Below the pieces are notes generated by a model, which was not told the origin of the DNA, ran no database searches, and saw only the letters and a list, made by a program, of their open reading frames with translations. 64,000 nucleotides of DNA from Bradyrhizobium liaoningense (lineage in GTDB: Bacteria; Pseudomonadota; Alphaproteobacteria; Rhizobiales; Xanthobacteraceae). Positions 63,723 to 64,000 of the stretch are shown in pieces (within the stretch, counting starts at the first letter, position 1; the number at the start of each line of letters is the position of its first letter). The stretch covers positions 147,281 to 211,280 of the forward strand of contig NZ_JAFCJM010000008.1 of NCBI RefSeq assembly GCF_018130955.1, given 5' to 3'. Made by a program: the position numbers and the translations under genes.

Positions 63723-64000
63723 CGATTTCACCCTAGATGATGCGCTATTGCGCACAGTGACGAGTCTCAGGCGACTCGCACATGGGTACGAATGTACGAA
63801 TCTGGGTAGCGACGAAAACTGAACTGGAGCGCTACCCGCTCGATTTGTCCGTGGTTCGAGGTCGTGTCCCAACTGATGGTGTAGCTCGGTAGAGCAAAGC
63901 CGCCTGCACGCGCGCCCCCAAGCAGCGCCGTAGCGGGCGGGCGGCTTTGCGGTGGTCATCGATGATTCGCCGGTAGGGTCGGGTTGCTGACACCAACCTG
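63723..64000. other. Region with tRNA-like fragments
   Basis: TGGTGTAGCTCGGTAGAGCA near 63878-63897 resembles a tRNA D arm, and GTGGTTCGAGGTCGTGTCCC near 63850-63870 a TPsiC arm; neither forms a cloverleaf. A GCCGCC...GGCGGC hairpin (63900-63945) follows. An open frame on the minus strand covers most of this but looks non-coding. Confidence 0.45.

Noticed and set aside
63693..63959. Minus-strand open frame of 88 codons after tRNA-Phe
   Set aside because: It overlaps the duplicated tRNA fragment; the C-terminal SGIEPPTFGG is what reverse-strand tRNA sequence typically translates to.

Overview
The window is high-GC alphaproteobacterial chromosome, most likely from Bradyrhizobium or a close relative. 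This is inferred from gene content, not from a database search. The indicators are a Shemin-pathway hemA with a FixK/FNR-type box upstream, an Irr-like Fur protein, an F0 operon with separate b and b' genes, the cox assembly genes next to thrC and an M16 peptidase, the DUF2948-hisD-UPF0262-phosphatase-maf-yacG order, and many short intergenic repeats of the kind common in that genus. Coding density is ordinary. I see no insertion sequence, prophage or CRISPR array.

Layout. 1-2.5 kb: end of a cytochrome oxidase assembly operon (ctaG end, coxC, DUF983, SURF1). 2.5-8.6 kb: a small NTF2-like protein framed by inverted repeats, an orphan LuxR-type response regulator, a candidate small RNA, thrC, an M16 protease, a GNAT enzyme and an exported protein. 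8.8-11.5 kb: the leftward F0 ATP synthase operon atpI-B-E-G-F. 11.8-15.5 kb: an exported coiled-coil protein, YjbQ, an MHS-type transporter and a second response regulator. 15.7-25.4 kb: a sugar locus in which a ROK repressor, fructokinase, zwf, edd and eda run leftward and an frcBCA-type ABC importer runs rightward. 25.6-36.9 kb: a very large SSS-domain hybrid histidine kinase, hemA, an MBL hydrolase, a chemotaxis receptor, an outer-membrane beta-barrel protein and an Irr-like regulator. 37-44.6 kb: an AraC regulator, an IorAB-type molybdenum hydroxylase, an acyl-CoA dehydrogenase and a second molybdopterin oxidoreductase. 44.8-53.7 kb: a frame-broken alpha/beta hydrolase, two paralogous winged-helix/TPR regulators bracketing an MddA-like methyltransferase and a Gfa protein, an SDR, an aldehyde dehydrogenase and a small secreted protein. 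54-64 kb: tRNA-Thr, a cyclic-nucleotide-domain flavin reductase, small enzymes, hisD to yacG, and tRNA-Phe with a duplicated 3' end.

How the genes fit together. The sugar locus carries import, phosphorylation and most of the Entner-Doudoroff route under one likely repressor. It lacks only phosphoglucose isomerase and 6-phosphogluconolactonase. hemA and the Irr-like gene each have a perfect TTGAT-N4-ATCAA box, which suggests that heme synthesis and iron sensing are both tied to the low-oxygen regulator.

The least conventional observations are these: the paired CadC-like regulators with tandem 22-bp repeats just upstream of one and a related element upstream of the other; the flavin reductase fused to a cyclic-nucleotide-binding domain and lacking a CxxC redox pair; the two homopolymer frameshifts in one hydrolase; the structured candidate sRNA before thrC; and repeat elements that supply stop codons to neighbouring genes.
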